Translations under genes and position numbers: made by a program
Notes under the pieces: model-generated
The model's database searches: none
Told to the model about the DNA's origin: nothing
What the model saw: only the letters and a program-made list of their open reading frames with translations
Part shown: one piece after another, positions 1-12,335 of the stretch
Numbering within the stretch: position 1 is the stretch's first letter
Layout: every line of letters starts with the position of its first letter
From: Cardamine occulta
Taxonomy: Eukaryota; Streptophyta; Magnoliopsida; Brassicales; Brassicaceae
Direction of reading: 5' to 3'
Length of the DNA: 64,000 bases
Assembly: GCA_028015245.1 (NCBI GenBank)
Contig: CM051393.1
Coordinates: forward strand, 3,826,124-3,890,123

Positions 1-143
1 TTGCTCGGTAACATTGCCTCCTAAACTCCATAAACAAACCTGCAAAATCGAAAGCGAACGTTCAAGAGGACCTCATAGAAAAGAGTAAATCAATCTTTCA
101 CATTGCTACTGTAATGATTAGGTGTCACCTTGTAGCTACTTGC

Positions 144-2282
144 TTAAGTTCTTGTTTTTGACAGAAATGTTTCATATTCCATCAAAGACCTATCTGCTTT
201 AGACTTGAGCCATAAGCTTTTATAAAAGAGCACCTGTGGGTTAATTTGCTCTTCTGTTTGATGATTCCATATAACCTGCAACATCGTGAACCAGACAGTA
301 TTGAGAAACGCCACAAATAACATGTCTGAAAGTATATAAGTAGAGACTTTTTCACCTTGCCAAAGCCATTTTCTTTAGCCCCACCAAATTAAAAATGAGT
401 ATCTGATACCATATCCCCTGAGACCACAGAGTACTTCTCTTTCCGTTTATCATCAACAATGGCACTCGTATTTTTCACCTGTGGAAGCTGATGGTCTCTA
501 ATTGATTGCTATAGAGAACATTTGGAATCTTAGAGACATGGTGAAAGCAAATATTGTTAAAACAAAACAGTTAGTTGAATGTTTTAAGGGAAGGTAAACG
601 GATCTTCGCAACTGAATAGTATAGATAAACCGCAAAGGTTTATGTTTCATGTGTTTTAGAAGTTCCGATGAACTCATTCACACCTATAATGTATCAGAAC
701 CTACTTAGAGTTATCAAAAGAACATACCTTAGGTATAATAGGCAACGAATTCAAATCACATGAACTGTGTATAGCGCTTGAATAGTTCCTAGTATGCTCT
801 TGAACTCTGTTATTGATGTACGAGTTGAGATTCTGCACAGTACAGTTGATGAGATCAAGATCTTGTTCATTTGGTGATTCTAAAGTTGCTGAACCATGTA
901 CTAGTAACTCTGACAGTCCATGTATCGTTGTAAGGAGTTTCTTAACATCCATTTTTGGAGATGATGATGATGTGGAACAGCCATGTCTATCGTCAAAGTC
1001 AGATAAAGCTTTCATATTGCTTGAAGACGAGCTCACTGCAGTTTCCTTTGCCCCGTGAGACTCTAGTGAGAACTGAGGAGCCAGAGGATTTAGTTTCTTC
1101 CGACCACGAGACTTGTTGCTGGACCTATCCAGTTTTGTATTCTCAAAAACCTCAACTTGAGATCCAAGCTGAGGGTTGAATGTATATGTTGTTCCCCATT
1201 TTAAACTGTGGTCGACCTCTGAAAAATTTCTCTCTACCTTTACATTATCAAGCAACATATCGTCTGAAGAACTTAAAGCAGAAGTTGAGTGAACATTTTT
1301 CTCAATAGCTATCATTTGAACTGCTGCACCATGCTTCTCAGGAACAAAAACAGGTGCCAAAGGATCAAGCTTTTTAGACTTTTGGAACTCGTTGCTTATA
1401 TTCAATATGCTCATAGTCTTGCCAACACTATCTTGAGATACCAAACCCAAACATTCGTCTGCACCGTGAATCAAAACGTCTATTCTAGTGCTTTGGTCAG
1501 AACCTTGTTCACAAGTATTGGTTATACTGGACTCTCCGGATGAAGACAGAGACTTTTTGAAAGATGCTTGTTCAAATTCTCTTCCATTCCTGTCTAGCTT
1601 CTTCTTAACATTGGATGGTATAAACTGAGGTGCTAAAGGATTCAATCCATAAATACCATTTAGATCATCGCTAGAACGCCTGAAATTCAAAGACTTGATA
1701 CTTGATTCCGCATTTTCACGAGACTGTGTTCCTCTCCAGCAAGGAGAATCCAACTCAATCATCTTTATCATTAGCTAAAGCAACACTCTTAGCCACTGAA
1801 GCTACACTGGTAACTCCAAAAACCGATGTTGTTGGTACAAAAAGCTTGGATCCTCCTTCTCCTATGGTAACATTTGAATCAAAATCACTAATCACAGCTA
1901 ATGAAAGTGAAGTTTGAGAATCTACACACTTCAATCAGACTCGAGATTTTTCTTTGTCTCCAACTCAGATTCAAAAGAAAAATTCAATTCTCAATTCTCA
2001 TTATTACGCCCAAAAACACAATTTTAAAAACCAAAATTGATTCAAGAAACTTGTAAACAACACCATAGCAAGAACAAATTCAAAACTAAATTCACCTTTA
2101 GACATAATAGTCGCATCGACATGGTCATTATTGTTTTTGTGGTCTTCGGATGTTAAAAATGAGAAATCGAATGTGAAATCACTCCAGAAGGAATCTTCTG
2201 GATCAGATTCAGAAGCAACGAAAGGTAAAGAAGAAGAAGAAGCTATGGCGAAAGGAGATAGACTACGTTCACACTGCTTCAT
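144..2282 (-). pseudogene. Uncharacterised plant protein with SPCW motif and three PAM2-like motifs, decayed
   Basis: Four exons can be traced on the minus strand: 2282-2096 (start MKQCERSLSP), 1921-728, 508-356 and 275-144. All have GT-AG borders and phases that match. The second exon carries the family hallmark ELDSPCWRG and three copies of a motif L-[ND]-P-L-A-P-x-F, resembling the PAM2 peptide that binds the MLLE domain of poly(A)-binding protein. Exon 4 (EEQINPQVLFYKSLW) matches the conserved C-terminal part of this plant family, whose function I do not know. Lesions: the frame coming from exon 1 ends in a TGA at 1757-1755 while the SPCWRG frame is shifted by one base; exon 3 has an in-frame TAA near 390; exon 4 stops at 144 and the usual C-terminus is not seen. 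It is therefore probably a pseudogene, unless the shift at about 1770 is a sequencing error. The gene may once have continued past the left edge of the window. Confidence 0.6.
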
Positions 2283-2510
2283 GTTTCTTCTCTTCAAGCT
2301 TATGGATTCGAAATTTATGGATAAAATAAAACGAAGAAGGGAATGGATACAGAGAAGGCAAGCTTTCACTTTGCTCTGTGATTTACTGATTAAAGAAGAA
2401 ATGTTTTTGATTTATTTACATTTTTAGTTTTGTACCTTTTTGTATTTAAATATGGAACTCTAGCACCCTTTCTTAAAAGTTGTGGCATTCTAACACCCTT
2501 TTGCTCATTA

Positions 2511-2858
2511 GACCATCCTCATTGGTAAACCTAGTAATAATGTCTTAAATATAATTTAATATTAAACTTAAATATTAATTTAATCTAAGCATCCCTACTA
2601 ACTTTGTATTAATTTTTTTCCCTCCATTGGTATTTTTTAAATTTGGATGTCCAATTTCGAGTCTGTATGGCTCATCTGCTCATCTCCTTTGATGAGAAAA
2701 AACAAAAGATTCTGGTTAATCTCATACTGACACGTAGGGTGTCTCAAATGAACAAAAGTGTCTACCCAGAGACCGGTTCTCTCATGTTCATCTATTTTTT
2801 TTATTTATATTATATTTTAAGTTAAAGACATTCTTTTTTATGTCCGTTGGAGTTGTTT
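2511..2858. mobile_element. Harbinger/Tourist-like MITE (candidate)
   Basis: The segment is bounded by TTA on both sides (2508-2510 and 2859-2861). It starts GACCATCCTCATTGG and ends with a diverged inverted counterpart, CCGTTGGAGTTGTTT. A TTA target duplication and a GACCATC..ATTGG type terminus fit PIF/Harbinger MITEs of Brassicaceae. It has no coding capacity. The inverted-repeat match is imperfect, so the 3' boundary is tentative. The flanks 2283-2510 and 2862-3330 hold nothing else I recognise beyond AT-rich DNA and the 5' flank of the neighbouring pseudogene. Confidence 0.4.
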
Positions 2859-3329
2859 TTAGGCACTTTTTTAAGTTGTTGGTGACATTTGTGATTTTTT
2901 TGCCCTTGGACAAAGGGCAAAACATTTAACAAGAGGGGGACTAAATATGTGGGAATATGTTTCTATGAAACTATGTAGCTAAACAACAATTTTTTTTTTA
3001 GCGTTGGATTGAAACATAGTTATTAGTCTCAGATATCAATGACAGTTAGATCTTGGTGGTTGATATCGTGTGGCTACGGTTGGGGCACGGAAAACATAGT
3101 AGTTGTGAAGACATTGAGTTATATACGAAGGTTTATGTTTAGAGAAACCTTGTACCACAACAATACCGACCAGGGTTCATGTTTTTCAATGGTCGTCATT
3201 TTTGTGGATGCAGATATATGGCAATGGCTAGCTGTTTTATTTTTTTTCAAGACGTTTTTGATGGGTATTGTTTAGTAATGTGCGGGCATTGGGTAGTATC
3301 GTCAAGCGGTGAATGAAACTTCGTTGTTG

Positions 3330-4986
3330 ATAAGGATAAGCTGTCGAGGAACGTTCCAGTTACTAATACTATTACGTTGAAAGAGCTTGAAGAAGCTGTT
3401 GACAGGGAATTTGGAGTCACAACGGGTAGTGTAGGTTTTAGCTATTGGTTGACCAACAATTACGATTTTGTGACGGGGAGAAACACGCCGCCTGTGCTTG
3501 TGACAACCGATGTTGGGTTGAGTGGTTTTATTCATCTACGTGAGAAGAAAAAGGAGATGAATCTATTTGTTAAGTTTGGGATTGGACCAAAAAGAGTTAG
3601 GGAGGAGGAAGAAGTGAGTGGCATGTCATCTAAGAAGGGAAGTGTTGTGAAAGAAGCTTTTGCTGTGAAGGTTCCAAGTCATCGCCTCTTATATTGGATG
3701 ATGAAGAGCTACTTGCAGAGGTTGAAGAGGCGGAGGCTAAGTTTGGTGCAAGTAGTAGTAAGAGAGGACCTATTGTGAGAGAAGTAAATCCTTCTAGCAG
3801 GTAGTGCTGAAGCTTGGACGAAGATAAGTGGGTTTAATAGCTCAAGCAATGATTTTTTGGATTCGGACGATGTTGATGGTAGTGGTGGACTTGAGAATCC
3901 TGAATGGGATGATGTTAAAGACATACCTCAACCAGACGAAGAACCTTTGCCACGAGGTTATGATGCTGAGTTCTGGGCACTTTTTTAGAAGAAGATTTGG
4001 GTGGTTCGGACACAGTGGAGGTGATTTGCAATACGAATGATGCTTTCGATCACGTTGTTCTGGTAAATGGTAGCGAGAAAGTGAAATGTGAGGAGAAAAA
4101 AGCAGAGCATGTAGCAGATATTCCCGGTGGTGTGGATCCATCTACATGGATGGGTGCGGAAGTATACGGGGGGACACGACATCAACATGAATACCTCAGA
4201 AACTGGAAGAAATTGACGATGAAGAATTTGATATACCACCTATGTATGATGACACAATTTACGAGAGGGATGAGATACCAGATTTGGATTATGATGATCA
4301 AAGTGAAATTTATGTAGGGCAACTATTTGCTTCCAAAAGTGACTGCCAAATAGAGCTGGCTATCCATGCAATAAAAAACATGTTCCATTTCAAACAAACG
4401 AAGACGGCGAGGGACTTGTTTGTGGCAACTTGTGCAGATAAAGAGTGTCCCTAGAGGGTGATGGCTAAAGAAACAAAAGATCACGGATACTATGAAATCC
4501 ACAAAACTGACCCGGATCATTCATGTAGTATTGAAACAAGAGAAAAATTCTTGCAAAAAGCAACATCTCGAGTGATCTCTTATTTGTATAAGTCCAAGTA
4601 TAGTGCACAGAAGAAGGGATGAAATGCATATGACCTGCAGCAGCTTGTACTTGAGGATCTTAGGTTACCAGTATCCTATGATAAGTGTTGTAGGGCAAAG
4701 GATAAAGCCATAGATGAAGTGATAGGCACTGATGAAGATGCGTATTTAAATTTGGCTGAATACCTTTATACTGTGAAGCTTGCTAATCCAGGCACAATCA
4801 CAGACATTAAAACAGAAACTGAGGAAGATGGTGAGGAAAGATTCTTGTATATGTTTTTGGCTTTTGGGGAATCTATACATGGAATGAAGAATTTGAGGAG
4901 GGTGTTGGTTATAGATGGAACACATCTCTCTGGGAAATACAAAGGAATGTTGTTGACAGCAAGTGGACATAATGGTAAACATTTTT
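3330..4986 (+). pseudogene. MULE (MuDR-type) transposase, 5' half, broken
   Basis: Reading across frames gives the order typical of plant Mutator-like transposases. First comes an N-terminal plug-like domain (LKELEEAVDREFG ... MNLFVKF, 3377-3590). An acidic linker follows (about 3690-4310). Then comes the MuDR DNA-binding region (YVGQLFASKSDCQ ... ATCADKECP, 4312-4455). The start of the catalytic domain is VIDGTHLSGKYKG near 4905-4950, whose Asp is the first catalytic acidic residue. Lesions: frame changes near 3690 and 3990, TAG replacing the Trp of the CPWRV motif at 4452, and an in-frame stop at about 4620. The sequence ends at TASGHNGK, so the remaining catalytic residues are absent. No terminal inverted repeats were found. 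Confidence 0.85.
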
Positions 4987-5190
4987 GAATCATGTTTTTC
5001 TGGTAAGATCTATTGAAGATATCTTCTATTTAATGTGTGAGGGTTCATTGTTTAATTACGTTAGGAATTGACATAAAGATTGAAATATATTTAGTTCATT
5101 AAGCTAAATCTAAATATTGAATGTAGTTACTTGTTAAAAAAAGTGGGTTTTCAAAGAAATAAACAACATTGTATAAAATCTGATGTGCAT

Positions 5191-5475
5191 AATTAAAATG
5201 ATATAATTGGATTAAAGAGTTTTTTCTTTAATTGATATGCCATCATTAAGAGAGACACTTGTGTTGTTATGTGTATAATTAAAATGATTTGATTGGATTA
5301 GGGAGTTTTTTCATTAATTGATGTGTTATCATTAGGAGAGGCACTTGTATTATTAGTGTTATTATATGTATAATTAAAATGATTTGATTGGATTAGAGAG
5401 TTTTTTCATTAACTGATGTGACATCTTTAGAAAGCATGAAAAATCTGATGTGTCATCATTAGAATAAACACTTGT
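5191..5475. repeat. Tandem repeat, about 86-95 bp period, three copies
   Basis: Copies begin with AATTAAAATGAT at 5191, 5277 and 5372. Each continues through GGATTA, a T-rich run, ATTAATTGATGTG and CATCATTAG. Spacing is 86 then 95 bases. The third copy decays toward 5475. There is no coding potential. The stretch 4987-5190 between the MULE fragment and the repeat is AT-rich and unassigned. Confidence 0.8.
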
Positions 5476-5522
5476 GTTAATATAGTGTTGATTAGTTAAT
5501 TACCATAACATGACTTTATATA

Positions 5523-6226
5523 CAGTAAAACCTCTATAAATTAATAATGTTGGGACCATGATATTTTATTAATTTTTAGTGATATTAATTTATAGAGATT
5601 TTTGTCAAAAATTAAAAATAAATAAATTAAAATTTTTTATCTAAATAAAATTAATGTATTGGATATTATAAATTTTAATAGTTTTGAACTTGAAAGTTTA
5701 AAATTTTTTAAAAAATTAAATTATTTTGATATTAAATAACAAAGATTATAGATGAATTCACTTATATAAACAATTAACATAAATTTTAAATTTATGATTA
5801 GTAACTTTAATTGTTATATTTAAATAGTCTATACAACTATTGAAATAAAAATTATGCATATTTATAATTTAAAATTTTATAGAAAAATTTATTTACATTA
5901 TAATAATAAGATAGTTTAAAATACAACATAATATTTTCTTATATAAGAAAAGTTATTTATGAGTTCTAACATAAATTCATAAAAACAAAATTATATTTTC
6001 TATATATATATATATATAAATTTACATGATTATTAATTTATATTATTAATGGGACCATATATTTACATAGAGATTCTAAAAAAATTATTATCTTATTATC
6101 TTATCGAATTTTGTTTATTTTTATACTGACCCTGAGACTAGCAAATTTTATTAATTTATAGTGTTTATTAATTTATCGAATATTAATTTATAGAGGTTCT
6201 ACTATATTAATTTATAGTGTTTACTG
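5523..6226. mobile_element. pogo/Tc1-mariner MITE of the Emigrant type
   Basis: The left end reads CAGTAAAACCTCTATAAATT preceded by TA (5521-5522). The right end reads TTAATTTATAGTGTTTACTG followed by TA (6227-6228), which fits a TA target duplication. A second, inner copy of the right terminus lies at 6181-6204 (TATTAATTTATAGAGGTTCT), followed by TA. The interior is about 80% AT and contains a (TA)n run at 6001-6018, with no ORF. The terminus resembles the Arabidopsis Emigrant MITE family as I remember it; the family name is from memory. Confidence 0.75.
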
Positions 6227-6347
6227 TACTACTATAGACCATTTTTTTGTTTATGTAGAAAACATATAATCGGACTACTCTTAATTTTATTCTTTTAAAA
6301 TTTAACCACTATAAAATTTACATTGCCCCAAGTTTTCAGTCCTTATG

Positions 6348-7771
6348 TTACATGAGACGACATGCATTGACGTTATCGTCATTAAACATATTACTAACTC
6401 TGTCATCTCCACGAGAACCTACGGGAATATTACCATGTTGTTCCGTACCATTGTAGCCATGTCTATAATAGTTATAGCTCTCTTTAAACTCTTTCGAAGG
6501 ATCTACGAAATAGTTTTGAGTCGATGTGAAGTAAAGTGGAGGCTCAGGGTATGGCCAAAACTCAGCTCTCTTCCCAGCTCGTCTCACGGTTTTGAGCACT
6601 TTGTTTCTATCAACGTAACCCACAACTCTAACTCTTCCCAATTCTCTATCCACCTCCACTGAATCAACTCCTACAATTTCAATCGAATTCATTACATCTA
6701 ATCTTGACTTTAACCAGAGAAATGATTGATTATGTATATATGGGTTTAACTCATTTGTTACCTCGGAGTTTGGAGATTGCGTTCCTAACGATCCTGACGC
6801 AACCAGTGCAACACATTCTGACTTTGAGCTCAACCGTCTAGTAGGCCATGAGCCACGTATGTCAAACTCAAAAACATTAGTTTCTTATGAGAAACTTTGG
6901 ATGCATAAATGGAAAAATTAGGTTTTGTACGATATGTAGTATCAAAAGGATCGATAGAAAATATTGGGAACATAGAAAGCTAGATGATTGTGACAATTTA
7001 TCCAATTCACAAATTTTTATAAACCAATCCGTTCTGCAAAAGGCAAATAAAATAAATGAAACCAAAGCTAAAATTGGTCAAACATAGAATCAATCAAAAC
7101 CTTTAGACAAATTGTATTGGGATGAACATCTGAACCAAATTATCATCATACCTAAAATTTATATAAACACATTGGTTCTACAATTAGTAGGCCAAAATCA
7201 AACATGGTAGTCCAATAAACCGGTAATCACTCACTTTTTTAAAGTTTATTTTTATTATATATACATATATATAGTTTAAAATATTATGTAAGCTACCTTA
7301 CGATAAAAAAATAAAAAAATCATTATAGTCTTCATTAAGAATTAAATTTATTTGTGTTTGTATGAGTATCGAGTTGATTTGAAAAAACAAACCAAAGTTG
7401 AATATATATCGGCTCCAACTCGATAACAATGATCTCTAATCGAAACTAAATCAAATGATTCAAACTAAACCGACCGGAAACCAAATGGTCATGCCTATGA
7501 TTTCTGTTGTGGTTAGGGGACAATGGGCAATGTATATTTAAAGAAAGGAAAACAAAAAATTAACCTGCAAAGAGAGTGGACGTTTCTTAGACATCCTGAA
7601 GTAGCTTATATGTGTGGTGGTTCTTGGATTAGACACATGACGACGTCGAAAGAAGAAAATTCGTTTAAAGATAGAGACAATGGACCCTAGACTTTTCACT
7701 ATCAAGGAAGACATGCATCTACGATGGAATATTTTAGAAAAGAACATAGAAATATTGGATTCAATATACAT
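6348..7771 (-). CDS. Heavy-metal-associated isoprenylated plant protein (HIPP)
   Basis: Three exons: 7771-7565, 6837-6762 and 6670-6348, together 201 residues. The short middle exon encodes TVELKVRMCCTGCVRIV, an HMA domain with the CxxC metal-binding pair (CCTGC). It is out of frame with the long open frame at 6348-6833 and is joined only by splicing. The last exon completes the ferredoxin-like HMA fold (GVDSVEVDRELGRVRVVGYV). The protein ends in CRLM, a CaaX-type prenylation site, the hallmark of HIPPs, which bind copper, zinc or cadmium and associate with membranes. Residues 1-69 form a basic, aromatic-rich N-terminus. The start at 7771 is the first Met of the open frame and is less certain than the rest. 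From position it is the likely counterpart of At4g10465. All splice junctions are GT-AG and phases agree (0, 1). Confidence 0.88.
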
Positions 7772-8128
7772 ACACGATGGGAATATTTATAGAGAGATAG
7801 ATATATAGATGAAAACTTTGGAGAAAGGAGAAGTTGAGACACATTGCGACATGAGTAAACAAGAGACTAAACTTAATTACGGAAAGGAATATGCAGAATT
7901 TGAGATGATGATGTTATGTAAGCAAAGTAAGCAGCTTTTTTGTTGTCACATCTCGTGATTTTTCGACGCTCTAGCACACTTGTGTTTTATTTCTTTGTTA
8001 TTTGTTAATGTTGTTAAGCTGTTTTAGTTAGAGGCAGAGTTTGGCCTTATGACGAGGAAAAGTATATGTACACGTTCTGACGTTCATAAGAAAACTATTA
8101 ACTAATTTTTATACAATCAAAGAAAAAA

Positions 8129-8168
8129 TATGATATATATATATATATATATGTGTGTATACACACAT
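8129..8168. repeat. (AT)n-(GT)n alternating run with palindromic centre
   Basis: A run of ATATAT passes into GTGTGTATACACAC and then ATATGCATG. The stretch is purine-pyrimidine alternating and self-complementary, able to form a cruciform or Z-like structure. It probably arose as a microsatellite. Confidence 0.7.
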
Positions 8169-11100
8169 ATGCATGTCCGAAGAATTGTTAGATTGTTCTT
8201 CTTGTCGCAAACGCCAATGCGAAAAAAAGAAAACTCTTACATCGGGAATATGTAACAACTAATTATGAAACAAAAAAATTTAAGAAAATATCCTACAACG
8301 TATTACTACTTTTTAGTAGAGGTGGGCAAGCGTAATTTCGCGGAAATGAAAACTGGACTAGAAGTTAGAAACAAAAAGAAGATGATCCATTTATTTTCCA
8401 TTTAAAATCCAGGACGGGAACAAAATGGGAAAATACGAAAAAAAGAGAACTCATAAAACTAAAATCATAATAATCATGAAAAAGAAGAAATAATCATAAA
8501 AATCAAAACTTATTTGTCTATCAATCATCGCAAATAAATTATTCGAAAAACAAATAATTTAAAAAAAAAAATATTTGTGTATTGGCATAATAGGACTTTT
8601 TCAAAAGTAATTAGGAGAGAAAATATGTTACTATTTACAATTGGTGAAATATGTTATTGGTACTGTTTCTCTAATATATGGCTTCTCTAACAGAAAAAAA
8701 GATGATTGTTGCAATGACAATAATACCCTCTTCTCTAATTGTCTCTGTTCTTACTCTCATCGTCTCTAACTCTCTGCATCTCCATCTCATAGTCTTTCGA
8801 GTCTCCACAAAAACTTATTGAAACTCAAGAAAAAAGAGAGATATTTTCTCTTCAAATATTTCTAGTGATTCATAACCTTTCGATTTTATTTTCGTCATGG
8901 AGTTCGAACTCGATAAGCTTGATTTCGCTTGGTTAAGAAAGAGAATTGTTGCAATGAGAATTTTATCCGCTCTCTCTAATAATTTTGCATCTCTTTCACC
9001 TCTCTATATCTCTCTAATAATCTTGCATCACTTTTAGAAATGGCTATAATTCTAGCATCACTTAAAAAATGATGCTATAATTGAAAAAAATGACACTAAA
9101 ACATAACATTTTTTGTAGTGTAAGAACAAAGCCCATGGACATCCTACAAAAGTCTGCGTAGATTTCATATGTTTTGAAGTCTTAAATTTGAACATAAAAT
9201 TTATAGATTTTATCATTTATTTTACATTTGCATATCTTTTGCTTATGATTTGTTATATTTTGTATTTTTTTCAATTTGTTTTCTTTTCTCTTATTTTGTT
9301 ATCATGCATCTATAGAGTTATTAGCAAACAATTATTTTATCACTTTACACATTAAATTTTTGAAAGTTGATATTCTTGAAAATATAATATAATTCTACTA
9401 ATTTTCTTTATTAATATAATTAGACTCATGCAAGTGGAGAATTTAATCATGAACAAAGAAAATACTCATTTTATCCAAAGCATTTCCTTTCAAATGAAGC
9501 ACTGGAGTTCTGAATCTGCACGTTTAGTGACACCACTACTAATTCTGTCGAAGCAAGTAAGAACACCACTGAGCAGTGTGAACGTTTGCGAAGGATTCAA
9601 TATTAGGGCTCCCTCTTTTGCGTTCTTCAATTGAACTCACCATCTCATCTTTTTCATGTCCATCATCTCCTCACAATCGACAAGATCCGGGTACTCCTTT
9701 ACACGAACAAACCCAATTTGACGCCGTTGATGAGACTCATTACAATCTCCTGTCAAACCAAATACTTCAAGAACATAATTAAGAGATCAAGTTGTCTCAT
9801 CCCCAAGAGGAATAAAACATCATGGTAAGCTCCGTTAAATGAGTTTCACATAAGCCTTGGTCGTCATCTCTGTTGAAAACCTCGATGATGGAGGTGAAAA
9901 ACGGTTATTGCTGTTGTCGTTGAGGAAAATCAGATCAGATGTTGATGAGAGGGAAACAAATGTTTGTGAAAAGCTATTAGGAGAAAAAAGAAAAGTTGAG
10001 ATTTTGAATCTTATTGAGGAAAATGGAGGTGGTGCCCTATTTAAGGAGTCAAAAACAGTTTCTAGAGAATAATTAATTATTACATCAGATATTTTTGATT
10101 TATTCATTTATGTACTTTTTCTTTAAATCATTTTTTTCTATTTAAGCTTTTTGTAATTATTACTATCTTTTGTGTGTTTTGTTTTGTAATTTTACAATAT
10201 ATGAAATAAATTATCACTTTTTTTTTTATCTTAAATCAGTTAAGACCATTCCCACAAATTTGTTGATTTGTTCATCAATGCTCACCAACTTCTAAAAAAT
10301 TTCAACCCAATTTTTATCAATTCTTTAAAATGATTACTTATAGGGTCCATACTATTATATTGGTGATGATGTAGACACCTATTAAAGGAGATAAAACTCA
10401 GCTATTATATATATATATATATGACTAGATTTCAATGGGTTTCTAAATTTTTAAATAAATTAAATTTAAACAAAAAGTTAAGTCAAAAATTGTTGTTAGT
10501 GGTGTATTTTAAATTTTTTTTAGAAAAAGAAGTAGAAATACTTTTTAGTTAGAGAAGAGAGTTATTTACATAATTTTGGTTTTCTATGTGAATAAATTAA
10601 TTTTTGCTTCTATATATAATTTCATTATTAACATATTAAAATCTAATAATGTAATGTCAACATCAACAATTTCACAAATGATTCATTGTTATCAATATTA
10701 TAGGTAAATTTCAAAAAATGTGATTACTTAATTTTTGCTTAATGTTTTTGTTGTTTAAACAAATTGTCTTTACAGTTTTTTTCTTCTAACATACTTATAT
10801 TTGTAGGAAATATTTTTGTCGAAACATGTGTTAATGTATTAACACAATTCTTTTAAAATTATAAATATACATTTGAAACGTAGCGAAATCTTATGTCTTA
10901 ACTGATGTGTCTCAATCTCGTTAATGTCTTCATTCTATTAATTATAGCCAGACTAATATGCAGGGTTTTCTTTGTAATCAAATTGAATTACGAGTTTAAA
11001 TATGCGATAGTATAATAAGAGTATCAAAATTATCATTGAAATCATGAAAACATAATAAAGTTGAGAGCTCATATAAATATCCTATAAGAACCGAAATTTG

Positions 11101-11205
11101 AGATTCTGATATCACATGTCAGACATTATGGGAATGCCAATAAAACTTATGGAGAAAAAGTAACCGTAAAAAGAGAATATGAAAATATAAATCATAATTA
11201 ATTTA

Positions 11206-11267
11206 ATTAGGTATTAATTTATCTATGACAAATTTAATTAGGTATTAATTTATCTATGACACATGAC
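11206..11267. repeat. 31-bp tandem duplication
   Basis: The unit AATTTAATTAGGTATTAATT followed by TATCTATGACA occurs twice in direct succession with almost no divergence, so it looks recent. It lies in non-coding DNA 1.1 kb upstream of RPL9. Confidence 0.75.
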
Positions 11268-11385
11268 AATTTGTCAGTTGATTTTGATATATGTTGATAT
11301 CTCCGGAAAGAGTTTAAAGTTAATATAATAATATATTTGCTCTAGAAAATAAAATAAAAAGAAAAGAGAAATTCAAGGGTGAGCA

Positions 11386-12114
11386 AATTAATCTTATCTA
11401 AAAAAAAAACTGAACCGAACCATTATTAGGTGATTCGGTTTGGTTTCAATTTCACTTAAAAAACTGTTTGGTCATTATTATCAAAAGTACTTTGGTTTTG
11501 GTTTTGTTTGGTTTAAAACTGTATAACCGTGCAGATATTTTGGGTTTCTAAAGTTTTTATATTATAAGCATTGGTTAGCATTTAATCTTCTTCACATGGT
11601 TTTAGGATACATTGGTAAAATGTTACTATTTTAGAAACAATATTTGTTAGATTTTATCAAAAAAACAATATTTGTTAGAGAAGAAAATATAAACCATATG
11701 AAAGATGATAGTATTAAAATAATATTTAATTGATCATTCATTCAATATGGTGGAAAATAGTTATTGTTTGATAGAGTGTAAATAAAAAATGATACTATTC
11801 AAGAGAAAAAATCTATTGTTATTTTAAGAAATTAAATACTTGAAAAAAATCTTATATTCCAATGGTAATGTATTCTATGTAATTATTAATTTTTAAGAAT
11901 CATTGAATAAACTGAAAATAATCGAAAGTAACCAAAACCAAACCAAAACTGAACCGAACTGAATAGTATCTGGTTTTAATTTTTAGAAAACTATTAAACT
12001 GTAAACCGAATAAAACCAATTCGAATTAAATTGAATTACCTACAGTTTTAAAATGTTTTAGCTTTTGTAAAACCAAATAAAACTGAGCCGTAAACCGAAA
12101 TACCTGCCCTTGAG
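11386..12114. mobile_element. Possible non-autonomous hAT-like element
   Basis: The left side starts CAAGGGTGAGC and the right side ends TACCTGCCCTTG, giving diverged inverted ends. Just inside both ends are CCGAACC / GGTTCGGTTT-type subterminal repeats in opposite orientation (11412-11460 and 11930-12105). There is no ORF. I could not find a clean 8-bp target duplication, so the element call is weak. Confidence 0.35.
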
Positions 12115-12335
12115 ATCTCACTTAAATTTAAACTTTAAAGTTTAATTCGTCTCTTTTAATAATTTCGTGAGTAAAATTAAAATTAAAAACCGAAATTATT
12201 TTTAAAAGACAAATCATCTCCGATTTAAAACCCCAGGAACAAAACAAAACCTAGAGACGACCTATACATATGCGTTAGGGTTTCAAAACTCCAATACCCC
12301 AAACCTTAAGCCGTCGTCGCTCAGAGTCTGAAAAA

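Larger units (their letters stand above)
7772..12335. other. Intergenic, AT-rich, transposon-derived debris
   Basis: No convincing gene is visible. Recognisable pieces are listed separately: an alternating purine-pyrimidine run near 8129-8168, a 31-bp duplication at 11206-11267 and a possible MITE at 11386-12114. A short hairpin-like inverted pair occurs near 9040-9085 (GGCTATAATTCTAGCATCAC against TGATGCTATAATT). A possible MITE start, AAGACCATTCCCAC, lies near 10242. Small ORFs here, such as 9428-9634, lack homology I recognise. Confidence 0.6.

Noticed and set aside
9428..10107. Several ORFs of 65-90 codons on both strands
   Set aside because: Short, overlapping on opposite strands, no homology recognised.
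10242..10500. Possible second Harbinger-like MITE starting AAGACCATTCCCAC
   Set aside because: No matching inverted end or TTA duplication identified.
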